Shown here: piece after piece, positions 24,280 to 32,476 of the stretch
Layout: the number at the start of each line of letters is the position of its first letter
Numbering within the stretch: position 1 is the first letter of the stretch
The notes under the pieces: generated by a model
What the model was told of the DNA's origin: nothing
The model's input: only the letters and a program-made list of their open reading frames with translations
Database searches by the model: none
Program-made: the position numbers and the translations under genes
DNA from: Paenimyroides baculatum
GTDB lineage: Bacteria; Bacteroidota; Bacteroidia; Flavobacteriales; Flavobacteriaceae
DNA: 64,000 bases
Assembly (NCBI RefSeq): GCF_008629655.1
Contig: NZ_VWSG01000006.1
Coordinates: 124,001 to 188,000, forward strand
Reading direction: 5' to 3'

Positions 24280-24834
24280 TTATATAGTTAAATCGTTTTC
24301 TGATTGAAATTCAATTCCTTTTTTAATAATCTGCGTAATTACCAAAAGAATTATTGCCATAAAAAACCACACATCTGATCCTGTTAAATTTAAAGACTCA
24401 AGGCTTGTTATTTTGGCACCCTGACCTGTAATCCATACGCAGAATTCGGATCCGCAATGCGTAAACAGACCAATCCCGAAAGACAAGTACGATAGTTTTA
24501 AAATGAAATCTTTTAAATGTGTATTGAATGGTTTTGTGAAATCTAGTTTTTTCTCTGAAAGCAGTTTAAGGATCAAGTAAAACATAATTGCTTTTAATAC
24601 GGCTATGATAATCATTACGAGTGCAAGCACTGTAAAATGATTGGTATTAAGCTGGTAAATTGCCAATATATCGGCACCTTCCCAAAAATTCTTTACTGCA
24701 TCGGGATTAATAAAGAGCGTAATAAACGTATTAACGATGATTGCACCGGCTTCTACACATAAACCAATAAAAATGATCCACGTTAGCAAAAGCAATACTT
24801 TTAAAATATGACTTGTAGTAATTCTAATTTCCAT
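24280..24834 (-). CDS. DUF2975 membrane protein, copy 1
   Basis: The 184-residue first gene of the operon is a four-span DUF2975 protein (hydrophobic stretches about 10-35, 68-92, 108-128, 150-170) ending FQSENDLTI, closer to the usual family ending than the other two copies. It is preceded by a strong promoter (24880-24907) and shares the operon with two paralogues, a serine hydrolase and the YozG-like regulator. It may act with the regulator in sensing an envelope state; this is inferred from gene pairing only. Confidence 0.85.
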   Translation of the reverse strand: MEIRITTSHILKVLLLLTWIIFIGLCVEAGAIIVNTFITLFINPDAVKNFWEGADILAIYQLNTNHFTVLALVMIIIAVLKAIMFYLILKLLSEKKLDFTKPFNTHLKDFILKLSYLSFGIGLFTHCGSEFCVWITGQGAKITSLESLNLTGSDVWFFMAIILLVITQIIKKGIEFQSENDLTI

Positions 24835-24879
24835 ATCTGTCAGTTTTTAAATTAATGATAAAAAACATTTTATTATTGA

Positions 24880-24907
24880 CAAAGATATATAAATTATCGA
24901 AAAACAA
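24880..24907 (-). promoter_or_regulatory. Promoter of the DUF2975 operon
   Basis: Read on the minus strand there is TTG, a 17-bp spacer and TATCTTTG, a full match to the Bacteroidota consensus; the start codon follows after 45 bp. Confidence 0.75.
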
Positions 24908-24920
24908 TAATTTATGTAAT

Positions 24921-24950
24921 AAAAAAAATCACTCAATTGAGTGGTTTTTT
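24921..24950. terminator. Terminator of the ABC exporter operon
   Basis: The palindrome CACTCAATTGAGTG (24930-24943) is flanked by A and T runs, so it can act on both strands. It lies 21 bp past the stop of the minus-strand ABC exporter gene. Confidence 0.8.
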
Positions 24951-24970
24951 ACTTTTTTATATGTAATTAT

Positions 24971-26806
24971 TTAATTTTCAAATGATTGAAGCGAAACTAA
25001 TTTAGCATACGTACCATTTTTAGCTAACAGTTCTTCGTGTGTACCTTGTTCGGCAATTTCGCCATGATGCATCACCACAATTAAATCGGCTTTTTGAATG
25101 GTCGATAATCTGTGGGCAATAACAACCGAAGTGCGGTTTTCCATCATTTTTTCCAATGCATCTTGTACTAAACGTTCGCTTTCGGTATCTAATGCCGATG
25201 TTGCTTCGTCTAAAACCATAATCGGTGGATTTTTTAACACAGCACGCGCAATAGAAATACGTTGTTTTTGTCCGCCCGAAAGTTTTCCGCCGCCATCACC
25301 AATATTAGTATTGATTCCTTCAGGTAAATTCTGAACAAACTCGTATGCATTGGCAATTTTCAACGCAGCAATAACCTCGTCATCGGTAGCGTTCAACTTT
25401 CCAATTCTAACATTGTCAGCAATACTACCGTTAAACATAATACTGTCTTGCGTTACCAAACCTAACTGATCGCGTAATGAAACCAAACGGATATCTTTAA
25501 TATTTGTACCGTCGATCAACAATTCGCCTTGTTCTACATCATAAAAACGCATCAGTAAATTTGCTATTGTACTTTTACCAGAACCCGACTGACCAACCAA
25601 CGCAACGGTTTTTCCTTTAGGAATTTCCAAATTAAAATTCTTCAACACATTGTATTCGCCGTTGTAAGAAAATGTAACATTTTTTATGGCGATTTTATCA
25701 TTAAAGCTTTCAATATTTGTTGATTTAATAGTATCTTCAATAGTATTTGGTGTTTCAATAATTTCAAAGACCCTCTCTGCAGCTGCCATACCGTTTTTAA
25801 CCTGATAAGTTGCTTTTGAAATAGCTTTTGCAGGTGTTAAAATATTATAAGCCAATCCGATATAGGCAATGAATAAAGATCCATCTAATGATTTATCAAC
25901 CAATACTAAACTTCCGCCATAAAATAATAATACCGCAATAACTACAATTCCTAAAAATTCAGACATGGGTGATGCTAAATTATTTTTCTTGCCAATTTTG
26001 TTTGTAAGGGTATACATTCTACCAACAGAATCATTAAATAAACTCTTGAAAAATCCTTCTGCATTGTATCCTTTAACTACTTTTAAACCAGCTAAAGTTT
26101 CATCAACTATTGAAATTAAATAACCACCTTCTTGTTGTGCTCGGGTTGATTGTGATTTTAAAGATTTTCCGATCACAGAAATTATTAATCCCGATATAGG
26201 AATAAAAATAAAGACAAATAAAGTTAACTGCCAACTTATCTTTATCATCGCAATCAATGAAAAAATAATAGTTAATGGCTCCTTTACAATCAGTTCTAAA
26301 AGCATGAAGAAAGAATTTTGCATTTCACCAACATCTCCCAACATTCGTGACATAACATCTCCTTTACGCTTCTCCGAATAATATGCAATAGGTAAATTCA
26401 CAATTTTATCGTACATTTTTTTACGTAGATCACGTAGTACACCTGTCTTTAATTTCATTAAATGTTGTAGACCTAAATACCCCGAAATGTTTTTAAATAG
26501 AAATGTTATGATAACAAATGAAACTGTTAGTAACAGCGCGTAATTTGGACCATATTTTTCAGAATAGTGGGTTACATAATAAAATAACGTATCATTTAAA
26601 TAGGTGTCAATTTGTGAAATGCCATTATATGTTGGTAACTGTGTTATTTTTTCTTCATTACCGAACAAAACCTTAAGTACAGGAAAAATCATAACCATTC
26701 CCATTGTACCAAAAAGGGCATACAGAATATTAAAAATAACGTTTAAAACGATATTTCTTTTATAAAATAAAGCGTAAGGAATAAATTTTTTTAAATTATC
26801 GTCCAT
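24971..26806 (-). CDS. ABC exporter, fused permease and ATPase (MsbA-like)
   Basis: The 611-residue protein has an N-terminal six-helix transmembrane domain (about residues 1-340) and a C-terminal nucleotide-binding domain. Walker A is GQSGSGKST near residue 402, the signature LSGGQKQR near 510, Walker B with PIMVLDEATSALD near 533, and the H loop VIAHRLSTI follows. This is the subfamily of MsbA-type half-transporters, which dimerise to export lipids, lipid A or drugs. It is the last gene of a four-gene operon with a phosphosugar mutase and a glycosyltransferase, which favours an envelope polysaccharide or lipid substrate (inference). The start overlaps the mutase stop by one base. Confidence 0.93.
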   Translation of the reverse strand: MDDNLKKFIPYALFYKRNIVLNVIFNILYALFGTMGMVMIFPVLKVLFGNEEKITQLPTYNGISQIDTYLNDTLFYYVTHYSEKYGPNYALLLTVSFVIITFLFKNISGYLGLQHLMKLKTGVLRDLRKKMYDKIVNLPIAYYSEKRKGDVMSRMLGDVGEMQNSFFMLLELIVKEPLTIIFSLIAMIKISWQLTLFVFIFIPISGLIISVIGKSLKSQSTRAQQEGGYLISIVDETLAGLKVVKGYNAEGFFKSLFNDSVGRMYTLTNKIGKKNNLASPMSEFLGIVVIAVLLFYGGSLVLVDKSLDGSLFIAYIGLAYNILTPAKAISKATYQVKNGMAAAERVFEIIETPNTIEDTIKSTNIESFNDKIAIKNVTFSYNGEYNVLKNFNLEIPKGKTVALVGQSGSGKSTIANLLMRFYDVEQGELLIDGTNIKDIRLVSLRDQLGLVTQDSIMFNGSIADNVRIGKLNATDDEVIAALKIANAYEFVQNLPEGINTNIGDGGGKLSGGQKQRISIARAVLKNPPIMVLDEATSALDTESERLVQDALEKMMENRTSVVIAHRLSTIQKADLIVVMHHGEIAEQGTHEELLAKNGTYAKLVSLQSFEN

Positions 26807-28536
26807 TAATTTAAATTCATATCGTTAATAATGCGTTGAATTTTATCTGCTAGATATTCGTCGGCATCTTTTATTTCTTCAACGTTTTCAATAGCTGTAT
26901 TGGTGCTAAAGTAAAACTTGATTTTAGGCTCGGTTCCACTTGGGCGCGCACAAATTTTAGAACCGTCTTCTAAATAATAAATCAACACGTTTGATTTTGG
27001 TAAGAACAAAGGCTCAGTTTCGTTCGAAAACAAATTAGTAGCAATAGAACTTTGATAATCTTCTACAAAAACAACACGTTCACCTGCAATTTCCTTTAGC
27101 GGATTGTTGCGTAATTCAGTCATCATGGTAGCGATTTCTTCAGCACCGTCTTTTCCTTTTTTGGTTAACGAAATTAAATGTTCCTTATAATAACCAAAAT
27201 CGGCATACAAGTTTTGCAGTTCTTTGTAAACCGATGAACCCGATGCTTTTGCAATAGCAGCAATTTCGCAGATTAATAAGGTTGACGCAACGGCATCTTT
27301 ATCGCGAACGGCATCGCCTACCATATAACCAAAACTTTCTTCGCCACCGCCAATAAATTTCTGTTCAGGGAAATCTTTAATAAATTTAGCGATCCATTTA
27401 AAACCGGTTAATCCAACTTTACAATCAACTTCGTAAGCTTCGGCAAGTGCCAAAATCATTGGAGTTGATACAATGGTTGATCCTATAAAATGTTTTTTAC
27501 CTTCTAATTTTCCGTCGCGTTTCCATTGTTCCAACAAAAAGGCAGTCATAACAACCATTGCCTGATTTCCGTTCAATAAAATCATTTTTCCTTCGTTATC
27601 TCGAACGGCAATTCCCAATCGGTCAGAATCCGGGTCAGTTCCAATAACAATATCGGCATTTGTTTCATTTGCCAGATCAATTGCCATTTTCAACGCTTCA
27701 GGTTCTTCGGGATTTGGTGATTTAACCGTAGGGAAATCTCCGTTTGGTTCCGCCTGTTCCGCTACAATATTCACATTGATGTAACCAGCTTTTTCCAAAA
27801 CATTCGGAATAGCTTTGATCGATGTTCCGTGTAACGACGTGTAAACGATTTTTAAGTCTTTACGAGCATCTTCAGGAAGATTAAACGTAGCATTTTCAAT
27901 TGATGATTGTGCAAAAGCTTCATCGATTTCTTTGCCGATATATTCGATTAATTCCGGATTTGAATCGAACAAAATATCCGAATAATCCAAATTATCAATT
28001 ACCTGAATAATTTCCTTGTCTTGCGGTGGAACCAACTGTCCGCCATCTTGCCAATACACCTTGTAACCGTTGTATTCAGGCGGATTGTGCGAGGCTGTTA
28101 ATACAATTCCTGCGTGACAATTTAAATATCGAACCGCAAAAGATAATTCCGGCGTAGGACGTAAATCTTCAAACAAAAAAACCTTGATTCCGTTTGCAGA
28201 AAAAACATCGGCAACCACTTTCGCTAACGATTTACTGTTGTGGCGGCAATCGTAAGCAATTGCTACCTTAATTTGTTCGTTTGGAAAACTCTTTTTTAAA
28301 TATTGAGATAATCCTTGCGTATTTTTACCTAATGTGTATTTGTTGATTCGGTTGGTGCCAACGCCCATTATGCCGCGCATTCCGCCGGTTCCGAATTCTA
28401 AATTACGGTAAAAAGCGTCTTCTAATTCTTTTGGAGAAGAAGTAAGTAATTCTTTTACCAGGTTTTGCGTTTCAACATCAAAAGGATCTTGGATCCATTT
28501 ATTGCTGTGTTCTAATATATTTTTAGGAATGTCCAT
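26806..28536 (-). CDS. Phosphosugar mutase (phosphoglucomutase/phosphomannomutase family)
   Basis: The 576-residue enzyme belongs to the alpha-D-phosphohexomutase superfamily. The phosphoserine loop TASHNPPEYNGYKVYW is near residue 147, the metal loop GTDPDSDRLGIAV near 300, the substrate loop GGGEESFGY near 393 and the phosphate-binding RPSGTEPKIKFY near the C-terminus. Length fits the long form that interconverts glucose-1- and glucose-6-phosphate in Bacteroidota; mannose specificity is not excluded. It feeds sugar nucleotides to envelope glycans, which fits its position beside the glycosyltransferase and ABC exporter genes. Confidence 0.93.
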   Translation of the reverse strand: MDIPKNILEHSNKWIQDPFDVETQNLVKELLTSSPKELEDAFYRNLEFGTGGMRGIMGVGTNRINKYTLGKNTQGLSQYLKKSFPNEQIKVAIAYDCRHNSKSLAKVVADVFSANGIKVFLFEDLRPTPELSFAVRYLNCHAGIVLTASHNPPEYNGYKVYWQDGGQLVPPQDKEIIQVIDNLDYSDILFDSNPELIEYIGKEIDEAFAQSSIENATFNLPEDARKDLKIVYTSLHGTSIKAIPNVLEKAGYINVNIVAEQAEPNGDFPTVKSPNPEEPEALKMAIDLANETNADIVIGTDPDSDRLGIAVRDNEGKMILLNGNQAMVVMTAFLLEQWKRDGKLEGKKHFIGSTIVSTPMILALAEAYEVDCKVGLTGFKWIAKFIKDFPEQKFIGGGEESFGYMVGDAVRDKDAVASTLLICEIAAIAKASGSSVYKELQNLYADFGYYKEHLISLTKKGKDGAEEIATMMTELRNNPLKEIAGERVVFVEDYQSSIATNLFSNETEPLFLPKSNVLIYYLEDGSKICARPSGTEPKIKFYFSTNTAIENVEEIKDADEYLADKIQRIINDMNLN

Positions 28537-28553
28537 TTTCTTGATTAATTAAA

Positions 28554-29510
28554 TTATAAGTTGCTTTTAGTTGCTATTTTATAACGCGGTTCATTGTTTT
28601 TTGTTCGAAGGATAATTTCGCCCAAGAAACCTGCCAAAAACAGCTGCGTACCTAATATCATTGCGGTAAGCGATATGTAAAACCACGGATTATTTGCTAC
28701 CAAAATTGCGGGTTCGTGCATTGAAAGTTTGTACAGTTTGTAAACGCCGATAAACGCCGCACTGCAAAAACCTACAATGAACATAATAACGCCCAACGCG
28801 CCAAACAAATGCATTGGCCTTTTACCGAATTTAGATAAAAACCAAATAGTGATTAAGTCTAAAAAACCGTTTACAAACCGGCTCATTCCAAACTTTGAAA
28901 CACCGTATTTACGTGCCTGATGCTGTACGACTTTTTCACCGATTTTGTTAAAACCTGCATTTTTTGCCAACACGGGAATATAGCGGTGCATTTCGCCATA
29001 AACATCAATGTTTTTTACTACTTTATTGCTGTAAGCTTTTAAACCACAGTTGAAATCGTTTAGTTGAACGCCCGATGTTTTGCGTGCTGCCCAGTTGAAT
29101 AATTTTGACGGAAGGTTTTTTGATACGATGGAATCATAACGTTTCTTTTTCCAACCTGAAACCAAATCGAATTTTTGATTGACGATCATGTTGTATAAAT
29201 CGGGGATTTCATCGGGACTGTCTTGCAAATCGGCATCCATTGTAATAACAACATCGCCATTCGCAATTGCAAAACCTGCGTGCAACGCTTGCGATTTTCC
29301 AAAATTTTTCTGAAAACGGATTCCTTTCACATTGGTATCGTTTTTAGAAAGATTATCAATAATACCCCAAGATTCATCGGTGCTTCCGTCATCAATAAAA
29401 ACAACTTCATACGAATAGTTGTTCTGCTGCATTACTTTTGTAATCCAACGGTACAATTCGGGTAGCGATTCGGCTTCGTTCAATAAAGGAATTAAAATCG
29501 TAAGGTTCAT
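28554..29510 (-). CDS. Family 2 glycosyltransferase with C-terminal membrane anchor
   Basis: The 318-residue enzyme resembles the DPM1/ArnC-like branch of GT2. It has LTILIPLLNEAESLPELYRW, FIDDGSTDESW (about 40-50), the metal-binding MDADLQDSPDEIPDLY (about 90), and FGMSRFVNGFLDLITIWFLSKFGKRPMHLFG followed by two transmembrane helices (about 232-258 and 275-300). Such enzymes move a sugar from a nucleotide donor to a polyprenyl phosphate at the inner membrane. It overlaps the DUF4199 gene by one base and precedes the mutase by 17 bp, so the four genes form one unit. Confidence 0.92.
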   Translation of the reverse strand: MNLTILIPLLNEAESLPELYRWITKVMQQNNYSYEVVFIDDGSTDESWGIIDNLSKNDTNVKGIRFQKNFGKSQALHAGFAIANGDVVITMDADLQDSPDEIPDLYNMIVNQKFDLVSGWKKKRYDSIVSKNLPSKLFNWAARKTSGVQLNDFNCGLKAYSNKVVKNIDVYGEMHRYIPVLAKNAGFNKIGEKVVQHQARKYGVSKFGMSRFVNGFLDLITIWFLSKFGKRPMHLFGALGVIMFIVGFCSAAFIGVYKLYKLSMHEPAILVANNPWFYISLTAMILGTQLFLAGFLGEIILRTKNNEPRYKIATKSNL

Positions 29511-30058
29511 TATTGGTTTCTTGGTGTTGAAAGTTCTGATCTGTTTTTAAATGTCAATGCAATTAACAAACCTGCAATTGATGAACCTAAAATGGTTTGT
29601 GCGTAACTGAAAAATAATGTTTTTGGCGAAAAGTTATCGTCGGCATTATTGTTTACAACGCTGATTTTTTCGTTAATTTCAGCTTCAGATAAATTTAAAT
29701 CTTTACCAATTTTCTGTGTCATTTCAATCATCAGATCATTAGTAACTATCTTTGCTTCGGGATTTACAAAGTTGAACAATATATACTGTATAATGTAGTT
29801 TGCCAGAAATCCTAAAACAATCATTATAAAAAAGGCAGTAAAACCTTCTTTAAAAGTAATAAGGTTGTTTAAGCGTCTTTTGGTGATCCAAACGCAGCAA
29901 ATTCCTAAAATTAAAACTACAACCATATTTACAATGGTAAGGTACGATTTTACGAACAACGTATAATCTGCAAAGAAAACAATTAGGTTTACAAGTGCGT
30001 AGTAAGCCATTAAAATATAGCCGAATGTTAAACCTGTTGTTTTACTGATAGTATTCAT
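29510..30058 (-). CDS. DUF4199 membrane protein
   Basis: The 182-residue protein shows the DUF4199 layout: four hydrophobic segments (about 10-30, 40-58, 72-95, 145-168), FGYILMAYYAL near the start, TFKEGFTAFFIMIVLG and a polar loop before the last span (KIGKDLNLSEAEINEKI). The family is restricted to Bacteroidota and often precedes the GT2 gene; function unknown. It is the first gene of the exporter operon. A TATATTTG -7 box lies on its strand (complement 30086-30093) 28 bp before the start. Confidence 0.85.
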   Translation of the reverse strand: MNTISKTTGLTFGYILMAYYALVNLIVFFADYTLFVKSYLTIVNMVVVLILGICCVWITKRRLNNLITFKEGFTAFFIMIVLGFLANYIIQYILFNFVNPEAKIVTNDLMIEMTQKIGKDLNLSEAEINEKISVVNNNADDNFSPKTLFFSYAQTILGSSIAGLLIALTFKNRSELSTPRNQ

Positions 30059-30150
30059 GGTTTTATGAATTTTTATAAAATCTTACAAATATACAAAAAT
30101 AGGCGGTAGAAAATTTTGCTGTTTCATGATAAAAAAAGTATAAAGTTATG

Positions 30151-30181
30151 TTTGCAGATTAAAAATATGTTCTTAAATTTG
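30151..30181 (+). promoter_or_regulatory. Promoter of rpmE2
   Basis: TTTG at 30151-30154, 19-bp spacer, TAAATTTG at 30174-30181: a textbook Bacteroidota promoter. The start codon is 112 bp downstream, leaving a leader of about 105 nt. Confidence 0.8.
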
Positions 30182-30292
30182 CATTCTGAAAAATAAACAA
30201 TTACATAAAAAGCTGTTGTTTTGTTTATACCTTTTTGAGAGATAAAAGCATCAGAATAAAAAACAGCAATTAATTTAAAAACAAGATTTACA

Positions 30293-30544
30293 ATGAAACA
30301 AGGTCTTCACCCAGAAAATTACAGATTAGTAGCGTTTAAAGATATGTCTAACGAGGACGTATTCATAACAAAATCAACAGTTGATACAAAAGAAACAATT
30401 GAAGTTGATGGAGTAGAGTACCCAGTTTATAAAATGGAGATTTCGCGTACATCGCACCCATTCTACACAGGTAAATCTAAATTAATTGATACAGCAGGTC
30501 GTATCGATAAATTCAAAAACAAATACTCTAAATTCAAAAAATAA
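30293..30544 (+). CDS. rpmE2: Type B ribosomal protein bL31
   Basis: The 83-residue protein is ribosomal protein bL31 of the type B form: [83 protein letters not shown]. The Cys-rich zinc ribbon of type A bL31 is missing, as in zinc-independent paralogues; in many Bacteroidota this is the main bL31. A long leader with potential hairpins precedes it. It ends in a terminator. Confidence 0.96.
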   Translation: MKQGLHPENYRLVAFKDMSNEDVFITKSTVDTKETIEVDGVEYPVYKMEISRTSHPFYTGKSKLIDTAGRIDKFKNKYSKFKK

Positions 30545-30566
30545 TTTTTGGATTCATCAAAATATC

Positions 30567-30595
30567 AAAGCCTTACTTTTTAGTAGGGCTTTTTG
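30567..30595 (+). terminator. Terminator of rpmE2
   Basis: An 11-bp stem with one G-T pair (30567-30577 with 30582-30592) and a T run follow the rpmE2 stop by 22 bp. Confidence 0.8.
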
Positions 30596-30610
30596 TTTGT
30601 ATTTAAACTG

Positions 30611-30639
30611 TTGATCTAAACAAAAACTTTGTACCTTTA
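30611..30639 (+). promoter_or_regulatory. Near-consensus promoter of the GlmU-like gene
   Basis: TTG at 30611-30613, 18-bp spacer and TACCTTTA at 30632-30639 differ from TAnnTTTG only in the last base; the start codon follows at 30661. Confidence 0.55.
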
Positions 30640-30660
30640 AGCCTTTAAAAAAGCATAAAA

Positions 30661-31833
30661 ATGAACTACATATTATACGACGGATCTGTGCGTAACAACT
30701 TGTTGCCGTTTACATTTACACGACCTGTTGCCGATATCCGCATTGGAATTTTAACCATTCGCGAAAAGTGGGAAAAGTATTTGGGAACCACAACAACTAC
30801 GGTAACCGAAGAATATTTGTCTGAAAAATTCCCGATGGTTGAAATGGCAGAAAACGTAATGATTAATGCATCGTTTTGTCCGAATGAAGTGTTGGTGGAA
30901 ATGATTCAGTTTTTACAGCCAAACCAGGCAATTGTGAAGAACGATGAAATTATTGCTTTTTATACCACAGATGAACAGGAAGAAGTAGTTTTTGAAGAGT
31001 ATGATTTATTAGAAATTGAAGAAGATTGTTTGGAGGTGGAACATACCTGGGATATTTTTCAAAAGAACGATCAGGCAATTCGCGATGATTTTGAGTTGCT
31101 TACACAAGACCGTAAATCACAATCAATTCCTTCTACAGTAAATGTTTTAGGAGCTGAAAATATTTTTATTGAAGAAGGTGCCGTTTTAAATTTTTGTACC
31201 TTAAACGCAACAACCGGACCTATTTATATTGGAAAAGATGCCGAAATTATGGAAGGATCTGTAATTCGCGGACCTTTTGCGTTGTGCGATCATGCGCAGG
31301 TTAAACTGGCGACAAAGATTTATGGAGCAACAACGGTTGGTCCACATTCACGTGTTGGCGGAGAAGTGAACAATTCGGTTCTTTTTGCATATTCAAACAA
31401 AGGGCATGACGGATTTTTAGGAAATGCCGTTTTGGGAGAATGGTGTAACATTGGTGCAGATAGTAACAATTCTAACCTTAAAAATAATTACGAATCGGTT
31501 AAATTATGGAATTACGAAAGTGAACGTTTTGAAAATACAAGCTTGCAGTTTTGCGGTTTAATGATGGGCGATCACAGTAAATGCGGCATTAACACTATGT
31601 TTAATACGGGAACGGTTGTTGGTGTGGCTGCAAATATTTTTGGTGCAGGTTTTCCAAGAAATTACATTCCGAATTTTACATGGGGTGGTGCACAAGGAAC
31701 ACAAGCATATTTACCGGTAAAAGCTTTTGAAACCGCTAAAATTGTTATGAGTCGCCGTAATATTGATTTTACCGATTTAGATGAAGATATTTTAACCCAC
31801 ATTTTTAACGAAACTAAAGAGTGGCAGAAATAA
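30661..31833 (+). CDS. Bacteroidota-type GlmU-like sugar nucleotidyltransferase/acetyltransferase
   Basis: The 390-residue protein resembles the alternative GlmU-family protein of Bacteroidota. The N-terminal half starts NYILYDGSVRNNLLPFTFTRPVADIRIGILTIREKW, which resembles the sugar-nucleotide-binding region of that group but lacks the classic LxxGxGTRM loop of GlmU. The C-terminal half (about residues 170-360) is a left-handed beta-helix of hexapeptide repeats (IFIEEGAVLNFCTLNA, IYIGKDAEIMEGSVIRGPFALCDHAQVKLATKIYG). It probably makes UDP-GlcNAc for peptidoglycan and lipid A, but the substrate is inferred. Confidence 0.85.
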   Translation: MNYILYDGSVRNNLLPFTFTRPVADIRIGILTIREKWEKYLGTTTTTVTEEYLSEKFPMVEMAENVMINASFCPNEVLVEMIQFLQPNQAIVKNDEIIAFYTTDEQEEVVFEEYDLLEIEEDCLEVEHTWDIFQKNDQAIRDDFELLTQDRKSQSIPSTVNVLGAENIFIEEGAVLNFCTLNATTGPIYIGKDAEIMEGSVIRGPFALCDHAQVKLATKIYGATTVGPHSRVGGEVNNSVLFAYSNKGHDGFLGNAVLGEWCNIGADSNNSNLKNNYESVKLWNYESERFENTSLQFCGLMMGDHSKCGINTMFNTGTVVGVAANIFGAGFPRNYIPNFTWGGAQGTQAYLPVKAFETAKIVMSRRNIDFTDLDEDILTHIFNETKEWQK

Positions 31834-31863
31834 ATAATTGAGTTGCCTAAAGAGTTGCTTACA

Positions 31864-31944
31864 TGTCAAGCTGAACTTGTTTCAGCTTCGCACACTTTTT
31901 TATATATAAATAATGAGATTCCGGATCAAGTCCGGAATGACAAA
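31864..31944. repeat. Composite intergenic inverted repeats
   Basis: Two small hairpins lie side by side: AAGCTGAA/TTCAGCTT (31868-31888) and ATTCCGGA/TCCGGAAT (31918-31938). Both words are of the dispersed type found in many bacterial intergenic regions; no coding role. Confidence 0.65.
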
Positions 31945-31969
31945 GAAAATACTTTTTAGGCAGCTGCTT

Positions 31970-32470
31970 TTATTTTTCTATTTTATAAATTAAAGCTTCT
32001 TTATTTTCAAACACACAGTCAGTTTCATAAATCAAACCAATTTTTTCCAATACTTTGATTGATGCTGTATTTTCTTTCATTGCACGTCCAATTATTCGTT
32101 TTAATTTCAAAGCTTCAAAGCCATATTTTAAACAGGCGGCTGCACTTTCGTTAGCGTAACCTTTGTTCCATTCTTCTTCAAAAAAGCGAAAGCCAATGTC
32201 GGTTTCATTTTCTAGTTCCCCATATTTCAAACCGCACCAGCCTATAAATTCGTTAGATTCTTTATTAATCACAGCCCATCGTCCGTAACCGTTTGCCTTA
32301 TAATCTTTATAGTTTTCTAAAAACGATTTTGCTTCTTCAATACTTTTAAAGGCAGCATTTCCGGTATATTTAATTACTTTCGGATTTAAGTTCAGTTGAT
32401 AAAACTTTTCAGCATCATCTAAAATAAATTCTCTTAAAAGTAATCGGTCGGTTTCAATAATAAATTTCAT
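31970..32470 (-). CDS. GNAT-family N-acetyltransferase (RimJ/RimL-like)
   Basis: The 166-residue protein starts IETDRLLLREFILDDAEKFYQLN and ends with LKLKRIIGRAMKENTASIKVLEKIGLIYE, the start and acetyl-CoA-binding region of RimJ/RimL-like GNATs. The middle has IGWCGLKYGELENETDIGFRFFEEEWNKGYANE. Such enzymes acetylate N-termini of proteins or small amines; the target is unknown. It follows the outer-membrane protein gene by 6 bp and is likely in the same transcript. Confidence 0.87.
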   Translation of the reverse strand: MKFIIETDRLLLREFILDDAEKFYQLNLNPKVIKYTGNAAFKSIEEAKSFLENYKDYKANGYGRWAVINKESNEFIGWCGLKYGELENETDIGFRFFEEEWNKGYANESAAACLKYGFEALKLKRIIGRAMKENTASIKVLEKIGLIYETDCVFENKEALIYKIEK

Positions 32471-32476
32471 ACTACA

